This document shows, piece after piece, positions 17,701 through 25,471 of a stretch of DNA of 63,511 bases. Source of the stretch: a virus; IMG/VR virus record IMGVR_UViG_3300042691_011765, positions 1 through 63,511 of that record; one strand, 5' to 3'. Under the pieces are notes generated by a model. The model did no database searches. It was not told where the DNA came from and saw only the letters and a program-made list of their open reading frames with translations. A program made the position numbers and the translations under genes. Numbering within the stretch: position 1 is the stretch's first letter; the number at the start of each line of letters is the position of its first letter.

Positions 17701-20416
17701 GCAGGCTGTCTATCAACTCCTCCGCTTTTGCGGGGGTCACGCGGGACTCAGGAAGCGCGCCCAGTTTTTCAACCGCAGTGCGTTCCGCAGCGGTTAGTTC
17801 GGGTTGCGGTAGCGACATCTTGGCAACAGACTCAAAGCGCCGCAGAACGTTAAGCGCTGCTTCCGTGCCTACAAGGCGCTGTCCATCTTTTGTAAGTTTG
17901 CCGTCTTCTACCAACGTCTTGCTGGGAAACTCCGTACGCCGTGCCGACTCCAGCTCGTAAATGCGCTGTTGAATAATTGGCAAAGCAGTCTGCGCACCTT
18001 GCCCGTCGGCCAAAGACACTTCTTGCGGCAGCGTCAGACCCAACAGTTTTTGAACCGGAGCCGTCAGGTTTACGTTATCAATACTCTCCCGCAGGCTGCT
18101 GGTCGTAACTCCTTTTCCAAGACCCGACAGAATTTTTTCTTTGCGGGGCTGCGCCAGCACTTCTTTGGTCAACGTTTTGCGTTTCAAGCTGCGCGGTTGG
18201 GGTTCTTCAACCTTGATCCCCCGCGCAATGAGCATGGCTTCAATTGGGGCAACTTGCGCAATCTGTTCGCTGCGCTCGCCAACCTGCTGCGCTTCTGCTT
18301 CTTCCCGGCGTTGTTGACGCTGGGCATTAAACACGTCGCGCGCTTGCTGCAGCCGCGCTTCTTGGGCTTCAGTCAGTTGCTCCAGCGCTTGTTCACCAAA
18401 AACTTCGCCGCTTACGTACTCGGCGGGTACAACCCCTTGCTGCTGCAACGCATTGATGTCTCGATCTAACGCGTTTATTTGGTTTTGAATATAGTTTGCG
18501 CGCGCACCAGACGTGGCTTTCTTTTGCTGTACAAGCTGCGCACGTTGTTCTTGGAGCTGTTCAATTTCCGCAGCAACTTCAGGCGGTACTTTCGGCCGTG
18601 CGGCTTGGGGCTCGACCGTTGGGAAAGGCTGCGCTTCCATCTCTTCAGCAAACAACGCAGCTTGCCGTTCAGCGCGCTGACCCGCTTCTCGCTCCAGCGG
18701 AGTACCCGTAGTCTCTGCAAGCTGTTGCTCTAAAGCCGTAATGCGAGGCTGCAGTGCTTCGGCTTCGTCGTACTTGCCTTTGCTGTTGAGCGTTTTCTGA
18801 CGGTTGCGTAGCGCTTGAAGCTGCCCCACAACACCGCGCGATGCCACGCTAAGCTCGTCTTCGGAAATACCGAGTTTCTTGCCCTGCTCTTCAAACGTAT
18901 CCAGCGCGGCTTTGCGCTGCTGCTCCAACCGACCAAAGTAGCTGATGGCCGCTTGGTTATTCATTTCTTCCGCTTGGGCTTTCTGCGCGCTGATCTGTTC
19001 AAGGTCGTTCAACGCCCGACGGTAGTTTGTCAGGAATTGCTGTTTGTCTTGTTCGGTAGCCGCCTCTGGTTTTTTTGGAGGGGCAAAAGAAGCCAACGCC
19101 TCTTCGCGCTGATTGATAATGTCACTGAGCTGTTCTACTGCAGATATGTTGCCAGCAGCTTTTGCACTTTCAAGTTGCGCTTTTAAATTCTGAATATCTT
19201 GTTGAGCACGACGGTAGTTGGCTCCAAAACTTACAGCTTCTTCGGACGGCTGTAACGGAGTAAACCCACCACCCACTTCCCCAAACAGATCGGTCTGCGT
19301 GCCACCGTACCCCGCCAGTTGCTTGGCTTGCTGGAGCCTGCGGATTTCTTGCCGCAGGGCGTTGGCTTCAGGCGAGCCGCCGCGTTGTTGCTTGCCCAGC
19401 GTTTTGAGGTCTGCCTTGATTGCTGCAATTTTTTGGTCTGCAGACGCTACTTTGTCTGCCGGTATTTCTCCCGGGAGCGCATTGAACGCGTCAACCACGG
19501 CTTGCTTCTCTGCAGCCTTGCGTTCTTCCTCCAGCCTCTGGGCCCGTTCGGCTTCGCCTCTGGGCGCGGCACGACGGCCGGCTACGGCATCCACCAAGAA
19601 CTGCACAATGGCACCGGCACCTACCCCGTATGCAGCCTGTTCTCCAACGCCTTCAATCAGTTCTTGGCTGGGCTTGTATATGCCTCTGGCAATCAGGTTC
19701 TGCGCAACAGCGGACGCGGCTTCCTGCGCGCCTTCAAAACCACCGGTAACCAGCGCCCGTTTGACCCGCTCCAGAATCCCGCCTTTGAGTTCGTCCGGCA
19801 TCTTACGGAAAATGCGCTCAATCGGAAGCATCTCGGCCAGACCCGGAACGACGCCGGCAGTAGTAGCAGTCTGAATCTGTTCCGGGGTAGCACCCGCAGC
19901 AACAGCGCGTTCACGGGCCTCGCCAGCACCCATAGCGCCGGCAATCGGGGTAGTGGCTGCAAGTTGGGCAACCCGTTGTGCGCCTTGAGCCGCGCCAAGA
20001 CCTTTGGCTGCCAGTCCTGCAGCGCCGCCGGGCACCAGCAGGGTACCCATAGAACCAAGGGCTTCAGCCAGTTTGACCGGAATGGCTTCTTCGTAGCCAG
20101 CGGCTACGGACGGTTTGAACCGTTCGGCCAGACCCTTGATACCTTCCCGGGCAGTCTTTTCAAACCCGGTTCCCGTATCTCCCGGCAGCAGCGCTGCAGC
20201 GCCCAGCGCCGCGCTTTCAAGACCGCCAACAAAGCCACGGGGTATGGCTTTCAGAGATTCACGGGCGTAACCGCCCATGGTAAGTTCGGGAGCAGGGATT
20301 GCGGCGTCTGGATTTTGCGCTAATACAGCCCGCGCTACATCTTCACGACTTGCGCCTTCCGGACCTTCAATACGATAACGTTTGCCATTGGGCGCGGTGA
20401 TTTCGTAAAGCGGCAT
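11714..20416 (-). CDS. Giant phage polyvalent internal virion protein (2900 residues)
   Basis: The start at 20416 has GGGAGGT 7 nt upstream. The N-terminus, MPLYEITAPNGKRYRIEGPEG, carries a short module typical of phage virion proteins. Next come Gly/Ala-rich hydrophobic helices and a very long coiled-coil region (about residues 290-1750). A HELIGHYGAD zincin-like motif lies near residue 1871. The C-terminal ~600 residues end in a conserved helical domain of the large polyvalent protein type (LPD38-like: FEYGLLFKALPEAVMN). Such proteins are packaged and probably injected with DNA, carrying several activities in one chain. It is the last gene of the late block. No virion RNA polymerase motifs are recognised. 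Confidence 0.85.
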   Translation of the reverse strand: MPLYEITAPNGKRYRIEGPEGASREDVARAVLAQNPDAAIPAPELTMGGYARESLKAIPRGFVGGLESAALGAAALLPGDTGTGFEKTAREGIKGLAERFKPSVAAGYEEAIPVKLAEALGSMGTLLVPGGAAGLAAKGLGAAQGAQRVAQLAATTPIAGAMGAGEARERAVAAGATPEQIQTATTAGVVPGLAEMLPIERIFRKMPDELKGGILERVKRALVTGGFEGAQEAASAVAQNLIARGIYKPSQELIEGVGEQAAYGVGAGAIVQFLVDAVAGRRAAPRGEAERAQRLEEERKAAEKQAVVDAFNALPGEIPADKVASADQKIAAIKADLKTLGKQQRGGSPEANALRQEIRRLQQAKQLAGYGGTQTDLFGEVGGGFTPLQPSEEAVSFGANYRRAQQDIQNLKAQLESAKAAGNISAVEQLSDIINQREEALASFAPPKKPEAATEQDKQQFLTNYRRALNDLEQISAQKAQAEEMNNQAAISYFGRLEQQRKAALDTFEEQGKKLGISEDELSVASRGVVGQLQALRNRQKTLNSKGKYDEAEALQPRITALEQQLAETTGTPLEREAGQRAERQAALFAEEMEAQPFPTVEPQAARPKVPPEVAAEIEQLQEQRAQLVQQKKATSGARANYIQNQINALDRDINALQQQGVVPAEYVSGEVFGEQALEQLTEAQEARLQQARDVFNAQRQQRREEAEAQQVGERSEQIAQVAPIEAMLIARGIKVEEPQPRSLKRKTLTKEVLAQPRKEKILSGLGKGVTTSSLRESIDNVNLTAPVQKLLGLTLPQEVSLADGQGAQTALPIIQQRIYELESARRTEFPSKTLVEDGKLTKDGQRLVGTEAALNVLRRFESVAKMSLPQPELTAAERTAVEKLGALPESRVTPAKAEELIDSLRQQRAAALSDFGAAIDGLRRGETTDPAEIEADKQRTRDLINNLMFLVTREAQLARVMNNKGAASPEQINQLVRPLRARLEQLLENAKPAGSQREADLMRLLADAIQNQDRAGIARYRQELARERQRLSTPTAMAEAFGQAGYQPPVIARGMTTGDITKLAYPAQRIAQGESELGRLQTEIAKTIYKLGYAQRAAKQRVTPPFALRSEMAAERKVAAVQKMLARAKAEGDKQGVARAEEILQGLRAPATADKQDAANKLDEALRRGVPEADRAVLERAADMLARGSVPKELVAEVNDVADSILMGREADLSGLQSELRRAEEALLEAPGQREIEMPEARSFMRATPANLKRAAFIQKGKAQERKRVEEAKKRAEEDKERAEQGLTPAQKIETAEQAFEEAKREANTIVRKEEQRIRDAIAKTNEFVKMAQGLRSKTFTLAQFKKLLGLNPTLDPAETKALAAQYEKTAEEQQQFDKDVFYNEQYLQTVLKANKQYQDALSRLAAAEKYIAELKTMGQAQALKKRLDAVENARKQTDRQLYDAHDDAAAKLKKWAEASGATTRTVTVERTPVKVSSKLIEATPEEKRGELLQTQARINELTEQIRSIAKTLGLKTKEQQALDPFLDADTVRKFDSKQRKLYNQRLELIDERAQLRERMVTRRSITTRAPNAEERAEKETSDKQEQRAGYWSRVLPRQYNEVEIEIAKVKKQIADLPKSKAAIKRLRDSVTQYSKEIGRIKKVNKNASEEAIAVGKSQIGKLRAQIRAINKALNKRTRPALETQLTALKDQRRDIAQRAVKYDVDLVARSTKQETQKAMQPLTRAAFDISDRETIYGVQRKRAAKSKVPEMRTEEEKAQEKESRERRKAARPLEDEGPVYGEPDFRDASAADTGVDTGEAKAVADRVQKALPEGVKFVYAPTLVDAPAAFKKALERSGRTAAKGAVMPDGTVIVVGEAHKSTADLQETIAHELIGHYGADMVLGKDGVQALTDKLFGRGLDHVAEVAVGLGIYPDVASARLAVGQSTDTKNVIVRELIARAAEGRRVAPTFAEKVKTFIRDMIGAVRGWFRNSGLSDLAKQDTKQIQALIRNAERELKNSRPGVYISPDGNAVFRDGASSDLDWMSDTSKDVLRRVVAQEKSAIDTVKGNVLGLTGVTQIIDRTAPFLAALQKGVAAGKISELEASQARYYLVAHDKRMNFTRNVAANGPLELKKFTEGAANYWMVQNKEGKDNPNLIKVFKALGESGMNADEAGRVFTLWLAAQRVKNEGIGVEALNYGKDKDGQPLLTAEKLRGVEKDVASQPKIAAAFEKARKEYNAYNAGLIDFAVQAGRISPEVAADLKRKKDYIPFYRKMGGDVKLFIGSEGAPITIGNLKDQPYLNELVGGDKPIQDVFTSSIQNTHMLTDMALRNITTKNVVYTLRKLGMLEAGRGGMVVRPKAGPASPLTIRFMENGEEKHAIVKTEGTIFEDIPAELLVKGLEGVKTTFPAALQLLGAPAKLLRKFVVLNPLYPVRQIIRDSLSAYGTSGADFNPVFDPVRNVVKAMIKKSPSAKELEERGLLGGQVLAGEGLEGMSTILRGVTGGKGNLSTALAWLESKSMYADVGTRVSAYDSYKRMGFNDLDAFLATNDIIDFNRRGVSPSLYMANTLIPFFNTQLQSLNVTYRAAWGRMPYEKRLDIQSKFVRRGIGMAAMTMLYAALMEDDEAYKTATPEQRLSSWFVRVPGLEEPVKIPIPFEYGLLFKALPEAVMNTVFGTDEGKPIAKGLGALAWQSVPNLIPQVGKPFIELAMGKDFFTLADIESSRMKRLDPTERFKDDTTELAKTLSSMGQGIVSPVQIDQFVRTTGTQLAVAIASMANPILRDPNAPPAPDKPFPSSKTPVVGSLIQPNDGNRIIDYVYEQMEKAEQARNTYNKLLEENRDAEADRYINKESGRIAMSDSVADFRKEMKDIRDAEEALKRDPALTPEQKRDELKELRKLKIDVATTYRDIIRQSSE

Positions 20417-20418
20417 TA

Positions 20419-22956
20419 CTACCTCCCAACTTGTTGCGATTGACCCCACTTGGAAAGATCAAGACCTGCCCCCGGCGCAGCAGGTGCAACCGCACCAAGA
20501 CCGGCACCGGGCATAAGCGTTTTAAGATAGCTTTGGAACAGCGCGGATTCAATCTGTGCATTGTCCATATTGGGAAACCGCTTGCGCAAAGCCGCTATTT
20601 TTGTGGGGCTGTCCATAGCTTCTTGAGTAAGCTTTGCCGCGTTGTTACGCGCTTGAAGATCAAGCCGATTTTCCTGCGTTCCGCCCCTGCCGCCAAGCAC
20701 GCCTATGTAAGCCATACGGTACGCGTTTTCAAGATTGTTGTTACGCGTAATTTCGCTGAGTTTCTGGCCTTCCATTTCCAAAGAAGCCTTGCGCCAAGCT
20801 GCAAGCCCCGCTTGCTCAGCCGCCTTAATCTTTCGATCTTCCGACTTGTCCATAAGCCTTGCGCCAAGCTCGTAGTCACCCTGCTTGAACGCCATTTCAG
20901 CCTTGGCCATATCCATCTGCGACGCCCGCAGTTCTTTCTCCGCCCCGCGCCGTTCTTTGCCATACTGCATGCCGGTCTCGCCGGCAGCGCCCAGCGCAGC
21001 GCCAATTGATTCGATACCGCGACGCCCACCCTTGGACAGTTCAGCAGCCGCACGCAGTGCAGCCAAGCCCTTGGCTTCTTCGCCAAGCGCAGACAACCCC
21101 TTCCGGGCTTCTTCTTCCGACGCTTTCTGAGCACTGCGGAACGCTTCACGCGGTTCCTTCATATACCCAGCCGCCTTCTCCGCGTAGCTCTTTATCAAAT
21201 CGTCTTCGGACATCTCTGGCTGCGTAGCGCCTTGCAGCGTGGCAACCCCAGCATTGCGCGCACGGTCCTCGGCGGCAAATTCTTCCGGGCTGACCTCGGG
21301 CACAACAGCGCGCGCCGTCTTGGTCTTGGATTTGGCTTTGGGCGCGGCCACGGCCGCAATACCGGTGCTTGGCACTTCGCTGTATTGGTCGCTGTATTTA
21401 CGGTCCACAACATCGGATACCGGAATCCGCAAACCAGTAACAGGGTCGGTCGTAAACCCACTCATAACGTCGGGTGCTGCTGCCAACAGTGGTTCTTTTT
21501 TGACAATTTCTAAACGTTGCGCGCGGGCTTCTTCAGCGGGGGTAGCGTACGTTCTTTTGCGGTAATATAAATCCCGCAATGCTTGTGGTATCAAAGAAGG
21601 CACTTCACCTTGATTTTGAAACCGAATGGCCCCACCCTGCGCGGCGGCAGGCAGCGCTTCTTCGTCCTCGGCTTCCCCAACAATGCCGCCGTCAGGAATG
21701 TCCATGTCGGCCATATCGCCCAGACCCAGTATCTGATCCTTGACCGAAGGCTGGGCAAGCTGCGCTTGCGCTTGCTCCCCTTCCATGGCCGTCTGCGCCT
21801 GCTTCTTCTGGTTCAACACCAGCAACGCAACACCCTGCTCAATTGGACCCGGCATGCCTTGCAGAATTTGCTGCAAGCGCTCAATCGGCATGCGCAGCGC
21901 CATCTCGTACTGGGCCTGCGGGCTCTTCACGGCACCACCCACAGCGTAGCCATCCACAGCGCCACCGCCGGCGTATCCCTTAATCTCCCCGCCTTCTTTG
22001 GCAAACATCTTGCCAATACCGTACGCACCCAACCCCGCGCTCATCAGTTGGTTGACCGGCGACGCCGGGGCTTGATACTGATACATGGTTTGCTGCGGTG
22101 CAACCGGGACGCCCCGGAGCAACGAGCTGTAGAACTGCAGTTGCGACTGCGGGTACAGCGTCTGCTGCATGAAATCTTCGTAGCGCTTGTTGATTACGTC
22201 CTGCGCTTGCGCCTGCTGTGCGGCACCGGCTTGCTGTTGGGCTTGGAGCGCGGCGGCCTGCTGCCCAAAGGCTTGTTGCCCAAGCTGCCCGAACTGCTGC
22301 CCCATCTGCCCCGCCAGCCCAAAGCCCTGTAGCCCGAGGTTGGCCCCAAACTGCTGAGCCTGTCGAGCCGCATCAAACGCTGACTGCGAACCCTGTGCCT
22401 GAATACCCGCCAGTTGGTTCTGCAGGTTACGCTGGGCTTCAGCTTCTACGATTGCCTGTCGGGAACCGCCAAAAGCCCCCGCACGGGTAGCCGCCGCCTG
22501 CTGGCCGGGAAGCTGACGAGCGTAGTCTTGAACAGCTTGTGACTTCTGGAAGTCCACCACGTTCTGCATGTAGGGGGACATGAACGACCGGATGGCGTTG
22601 GGGTCAGTCGCCATCTGCTGATATTGCTGCCCAGCGCCCAGACCGCCCAATCCAGCCATGCCGGAGAAAGCCGCACCGGTACCAACCAGCGGCGACGGCC
22701 CCAAGTTCTGGATGCCCTCAAATGCTTTTTCTTGTAGCGGCGTGAACCCCGCAGTGCGCTCGCCGGTGTAGGGCTGATACTCTACCTGTGAGGCTTCTTG
22801 CCCCCGCTTCATAAGGTCTTCGAAATACGGGCGCGCGTACTCCGGCAGGTTGGTCTGCGTTACGTTCTGCTGGGTAGGCTGCGAAGAACCACCACCACCA
22901 CCGCCAAAGTAATGGATAAACGCGGTGCCGTTGAAGTATTTAAGAAGCCATTTCAT
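20419..22956 (-). CDS. Internal virion / DNA-ejection protein (845 residues)
   Basis: The N-terminus is a short hydrophobic and poly-Gly stretch (residues 13-24). A Gln/Ala-rich helical region (about 90-280) follows, with repeated AGQMGQQFGQLGQQAFGQQ-type units. Then come a Gly-rich hinge (KEGGEIKGYAGGGAVDGYAVGGAV) and a Lys/Glu-rich C-terminal helical half. This composition is typical of proteins packed in the podovirus head and ejected ahead of DNA. It sits immediately upstream of the giant polyvalent gene (2-nt gap), which suggests joint assembly. No enzymatic motif is seen. Confidence 0.7.
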   Translation of the reverse strand: MKWLLKYFNGTAFIHYFGGGGGGSSQPTQQNVTQTNLPEYARPYFEDLMKRGQEASQVEYQPYTGERTAGFTPLQEKAFEGIQNLGPSPLVGTGAAFSGMAGLGGLGAGQQYQQMATDPNAIRSFMSPYMQNVVDFQKSQAVQDYARQLPGQQAAATRAGAFGGSRQAIVEAEAQRNLQNQLAGIQAQGSQSAFDAARQAQQFGANLGLQGFGLAGQMGQQFGQLGQQAFGQQAAALQAQQQAGAAQQAQAQDVINKRYEDFMQQTLYPQSQLQFYSSLLRGVPVAPQQTMYQYQAPASPVNQLMSAGLGAYGIGKMFAKEGGEIKGYAGGGAVDGYAVGGAVKSPQAQYEMALRMPIERLQQILQGMPGPIEQGVALLVLNQKKQAQTAMEGEQAQAQLAQPSVKDQILGLGDMADMDIPDGGIVGEAEDEEALPAAAQGGAIRFQNQGEVPSLIPQALRDLYYRKRTYATPAEEARAQRLEIVKKEPLLAAAPDVMSGFTTDPVTGLRIPVSDVVDRKYSDQYSEVPSTGIAAVAAPKAKSKTKTARAVVPEVSPEEFAAEDRARNAGVATLQGATQPEMSEDDLIKSYAEKAAGYMKEPREAFRSAQKASEEEARKGLSALGEEAKGLAALRAAAELSKGGRRGIESIGAALGAAGETGMQYGKERRGAEKELRASQMDMAKAEMAFKQGDYELGARLMDKSEDRKIKAAEQAGLAAWRKASLEMEGQKLSEITRNNNLENAYRMAYIGVLGGRGGTQENRLDLQARNNAAKLTQEAMDSPTKIAALRKRFPNMDNAQIESALFQSYLKTLMPGAGLGAVAPAAPGAGLDLSKWGQSQQVGR

Positions 22957-23402
22957 TTCATTATCTCCGCCTTGTATTCGTCAAATCTTTCATTGACGAC
23001 GTCCTTCCACACTTCAGGCAATACTTCCTTTGCCTTCTCCGGGCCCAAGCAGACATGCACCGCGTACGCAATAATGTTGCCTGCTGCGTAGCGCAACGTG
23101 TGGGCAATTTCTACACCGTGTTCGTCCTTCGTCCGCTCAAAGAAATTGGCGGTTTGATACGCGGAGACTACCGTCAGCCACATGGGCATGATGTCTCGTT
23201 GGATGTGCTGGTAAAACGGATTTGCTGGTAGATAGACCAGCGCTATCAAAAAAGCGTTGTTGATTTGGTCGTCGCTGACGGGTTTGTCCCTGTCAATCAG
23301 ATCATCCCATGTATGCGCCATATCGACAAACAGGCGGTACATGTTGAGCGCGTCCTGATTGCCCCCAAACCATTCCAGCTTTCCATAATTGGCAAAGCTC
23401 AT
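22953..23402 (-). CDS. Conserved all-helical phage protein, 149 residues
   Basis: The protein contains MAHTWDDLIDRDKPV (about residues 28-42), a conserved feature of a phage family of unknown function. Its aspartates recall, superficially, the Asp-rich helix of terpenoid synthase folds. The predicted structure is all alpha. It lies between two internal virion protein genes and overlaps both by 4 nt, so it is probably a minor virion component or assembly factor. Function is unknown. Confidence 0.7.
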   Translation of the reverse strand: MSFANYGKLEWFGGNQDALNMYRLFVDMAHTWDDLIDRDKPVSDDQINNAFLIALVYLPANPFYQHIQRDIMPMWLTVVSAYQTANFFERTKDEHGVEIAHTLRYAAGNIIAYAVHVCLGPEKAKEVLPEVWKDVVNERFDEYKAEIMK

Positions 23403-24577
23403 GCCGGGACGAACCTGTCAGGGTTGATCTGCCGCCCTTGCTTAGTGGTGCCGGTGCGCGCCTTCCTGACTTTGTCCATCATGGCGTACAACTTCTTCGA
23501 CCCGCGTTTTTGATCACCCTTGCCAAGCCGGGCGACTTCGTTCCGGTCAATGTACGCCTCGCCCGAGGCAACCCGAGCTTCCTGCACGCCGTTGATCAGT
23601 GCGCGGTTGGAGTCACTCATGCCGTCGCCGGCTCCTTTGATGGGCTGCGCCCGGGTTTTGCGCTGCAGCGCTTGGAGCCCGGCGTCCGTATCCCCGTTAC
23701 CCAGATGGCTGACCACGTCGGCGGGCACCACGAAGCCGCCGTCCTTCATGTTCAGAGTACCACCTTTTGCGGCATACGTCGGGGTCAGGATTCCATAATC
23801 CGTATACAAGTTACGCTCTGGATCGTAGGGCCGGCGGATTTTGCCAGAAAGCTGACCCGTGAAGCGCTCCTGTTGCGGCATCGGAGGCATCTCCGGGGGT
23901 TCAAAGGCACCCACGGCATTAAGCGCGCCGGCACCGGCAGCCATCTTGGCCGTCGTAGTGGGGAACTGCTGGCCAAGTGCAGAACCAAACTGCGACAAAC
24001 TACCGGGCTGACCCATCTGCTGCAGACCCGCCGCAACGTCACCAAAGCGTTGGCTACCCAAAAGCGGCGCATTCTGTGCATTAGCGAGCGCAGCCTGTTG
24101 CGCTGCTGGTTTGAACCCGGCAGCCATTTCCGCGCCAATTTCGCTAGGCATCATACCCAACGACGCCGCTTCTGCTTGAATAGCAGGTTGGGCGGCAGAA
24201 AGCGCAGTTTGCTGTGCCGCACTCGCACCCACGCTCTCCAATGCCCCAGTCAAACCAGCGCCGCCGTAGGCACCCAGACCCGCCATGATGCCTTTGCCGA
24301 CGTCGCCAGTGCGCGCTGCTTGGATACCCCCAGTGATCAGGCCGGCAGCCCACGGCTGCATGCCGGGAACCATCATCAAACCTGCGCCAATAATTGTCGG
24401 CAATAAGTTATCCAGAAACCCGGCTTCGGGTAGTCCAGTTTGTGGATTCGTAGTCAGGGAGCCGCCATGGGCCATGGCGAGTTGTTGCAGGCCAGCCACC
24501 TCCCGGGGAGACATGTGGACGAGCATCGAGTCGGGGCCACGCCCCAGAGCTGCCAAACCAGCGGCGGTATCTCTCAT
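23399..24577 (-). CDS. Internal virion protein-like, 392 residues
   Basis: The first ~55 residues include a conserved segment (MLVHMSPREVAGLQQLAMAHGG). Then comes an Ala/Gly-rich hydrophobic region (60-220) resembling membrane-active segments. The basic C-terminal half contains KGGTLNMKDGGFVVPADVVSHLGNG and ends KQGRQINPDRFVPA. The amphipathic Gly/Ala region suggests a protein ejected into the host envelope. It belongs to the ejection gene group with the genes at 20419 and 11714. Confidence 0.65.
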   Translation of the reverse strand: MRDTAAGLAALGRGPDSMLVHMSPREVAGLQQLAMAHGGSLTTNPQTGLPEAGFLDNLLPTIIGAGLMMVPGMQPWAAGLITGGIQAARTGDVGKGIMAGLGAYGGAGLTGALESVGASAAQQTALSAAQPAIQAEAASLGMMPSEIGAEMAAGFKPAAQQAALANAQNAPLLGSQRFGDVAAGLQQMGQPGSLSQFGSALGQQFPTTTAKMAAGAGALNAVGAFEPPEMPPMPQQERFTGQLSGKIRRPYDPERNLYTDYGILTPTYAAKGGTLNMKDGGFVVPADVVSHLGNGDTDAGLQALQRKTRAQPIKGAGDGMSDSNRALINGVQEARVASGEAYIDRNEVARLGKGDQKRGSKKLYAMMDKVRKARTGTTKQGRQINPDRFVPA

Positions 24578-24604
24578 AGAACCCCCAGAATTTTCAACAT
24601 AATA

Positions 24605-25471
24605 TCATGCGTAAACAGGTGGTAGTACATTTGAAACCCTAGCTACCGTCAGGATCACGGAAGGGGTGGCAGGTCGGGTTGGGCTGGACTGAGTAGGTAG
24701 GTGCTGGATGCTGACATCGGAGCTCTCAGTTGACCACATCAGTTCGAAAAAATCCCCAGCCGCTGCCGTAACAAAATAGTTCCAAGCCGCGATCAACCGA
24801 CCATCCGTAGACCCGTGTTTTGCGGGTATAGAAATATCGCCGTTGGACGCTGGAATATCTACCCCATTTTGACGCGCCCACACGCTGACCGCCTGATCAT
24901 TAGCGTTTACATTGATAAACTGAATGCTGAACTGAATGTTGTAAACACCCGCGTCTTCGACAGTAACCTTGGTCGGCAGGGTGCCGGTAATGGTGGTGCT
25001 GGCGACCGTCTGTGAAGCACTAACGGTGTAGGTGCCGGTTAATCCAGTGCCCGTGCCAAAGGCCGTAATCGTAGTGCCCGCCGTCACCCCGGTTCCAGTG
25101 ATCGGCATCCCGATGTACAGAGCCCCGGTGGTAGGAGCAACAGTAACCGTCAACGTAGTCCCTGTGATGTCTCCGGTGAATGTGATCGACCGGTTCGCAA
25201 CCGTTACCCCTTGGCTTAAGTCTGTGGTGTTTAAACGGACAAAGTACGCACGGGTTGTGTCGCCGTCGGTCTGATCGGTATCGTCGTAGAAAGAACCGTA
25301 GGAGAACGTCAGGTAGTCACCACCAAGCGGGCCAAACAGGGCTCCAAGATTGTTGTCAACGGTGTTGAAGTACACCCGCAGTTCACGATTGAGCTGATCT
25401 TGGTATCGCGCTGCATACTCTTGCGGAGCATTGATAAGATTCGGCGCTCTGGAGTTACGAAGGATGGGCAT
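24605..25471 (-). CDS. Virion surface/tail protein with shared Gly-Thr module
   Basis: In this 288-residue protein, residues 1-85 begin with [30 protein letters not shown], a helical start common in phage tail proteins. Residues ~100-165 carry the module [19 protein letters not shown]..., which is also present in the neighbouring 796-residue protein. The rest is beta-rich ([27 protein letters not shown]), like a jelly-roll receptor or decoration domain. It is probably a tail-exposed structural protein. Confidence 0.7.
   Translation of the reverse strand: MPILRNSRAPNLINAPQEYAARYQDQLNRELRVYFNTVDNNLGALFGPLGGDYLTFSYGSFYDDTDQTDGDTTRAYFVRLNTTDLSQGVTVANRSITFTGDITGTTLTVTVAPTTGALYIGMPITGTGVTAGTTITAFGTGTGLTGTYTVSASQTVASTTITGTLPTKVTVEDAGVYNIQFSIQFINVNANDQAVSVWARQNGVDIPASNGDISIPAKHGSTDGRLIAAWNYFVTAAAGDFFELMWSTESSDVSIQHLPTQSSPTRPATPSVILTVARVSNVLPPVYA

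Noticed and set aside
12161-20323. Long open frames opposite the giant polyvalent gene (up to 424 codons at 12161-13435 and 334 at 19319-20323)
   Set aside because: They are antisense to a conserved coding sequence, lack ribosome sites and have basic, Arg/His-rich shadow composition.
11714-20416. Calling the giant protein an N4-like virion RNA polymerase
   Set aside because: Size and the portal/MoxR similarities suggest it, but no T7-like polymerase motifs are visible and the C-terminus is of the polyvalent-protein type.
22953-23402. Annotating the 149-residue protein as a terpenoid synthase-like enzyme
   Set aside because: Only one Asp-rich segment is suggestive; the length is far too short and the gene is a virion-region gene.
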